Of a DNA stretch of 64,000 nt, positions 63,936 to 64,000 are shown piece after piece (position 1 is the stretch's first letter; each line of letters opens with the position of its first letter). The notes under the pieces were generated by a model that had not been told where the DNA came from, did no database searches, and saw only the letters and a list, made by a program, of their open reading frames with translations. Source of the DNA: Chitinophagaceae bacterium (lineage in GTDB: Bacteria; Bacteroidota; Bacteroidia; Chitinophagales; Chitinophagaceae); NCBI GenBank assembly GCA_016787085.1, contig JAEUVJ010000013.1:110401-174400 (forward strand), read 5' to 3'. The translations under genes and the position numbers were made by a program.

Positions 63936-64000
63936 ATTCCTTTTGGGGCAGCAAAAATAGGGATTTTAGGTTTTAAACAAGGTATCCACAATCAATTTTT

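Overview
The window looks like a chromosome segment of a Bacteroidota bacterium, most probably a Chitinophagaceae-type soil or freshwater organism. The evidence is intrinsic: Bacteroidota-style promoter boxes (TAnnTTTG), a DUF3127 gene, a YkuD_2 L,D-transpeptidase, DUF3871 and SAM_5-type integrase genes in a mobile element, and many short Ala-Gln signal peptides. No species can be named from the sequence.

Positions 1-41.6 kb are ordinary chromosome in short operons. They hold a truncated YceI gene, an OB-fold membrane protein, recA, an SGNH-hydrolase/MBOAT acyltransferase cluster, rpoN (sigma-54), a beta-lactamase-fold hydrolase, a GHL10 glycosidase and a MarR regulator. A 5-oxoprolinase operon follows (pxpB-pxpC-pxpA plus an NRAMP-like transporter), then an L,D-transpeptidase, a MATE exporter and a SMUG2-like DNA glycosylase. 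Next come a type III-like restriction-modification operon in which the nuclease seems to be a separate gene, two PAS histidine kinases with two response regulators, and a run of oxidoreductases, hydrolases and regulators.

Positions 41.7-43.3 kb carry decayed tRNA 3' ends and terminators on either side of a small HxlR/secreted-protein cassette. They look like scars of earlier integrations at the same tRNA-Asn site.

Positions 43,288-63,905 form an integrated island of about 20.6 kb. It is bounded by a perfect 46-bp direct repeat that is the 3' part of tRNA-Asn(GTT), and the tyrosine integrase lies beside the intact tRNA. The left part is visibly AT-rich and holds upkeep genes (HNH nuclease, a family-A-polymerase-like protein, XRE regulator, RadC-like JAMM protein, DUF3871, P-loop ATPase). 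No relaxase or type IV secretion gene is visible. The middle holds probable defence cargo: a reverse transcriptase of the unknown/Abi/DRT type next to a 658-bp gene-free region, and an operon of a STAND-like NTPase with TPRs, a DUF3800 protein and an unknown protein.

The most striking part is 57.47-62.27 kb, a bacterial ubiquitin-like conjugation operon. Its genes are an unknown protein with three exact GGGEEIPKGGWR repeats plus a fourth degenerate one, a JAMM-peptidase/E1 fusion, a zinc-ribbon membrane protein, a triple ubiquitin-like (multiubiquitin) protein, a second E1-like protein, and a cysteine/histidine-rich DUF6527-like protein. Three phased repeats lie in the divergent promoter region shared with the STAND gene. 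Whether this is a variant of known bacterial Ub-like antiphage systems or something new cannot be settled from sequence alone, but the repeat protein is not explained by the known E1/E2/JAB/Ubl parts.
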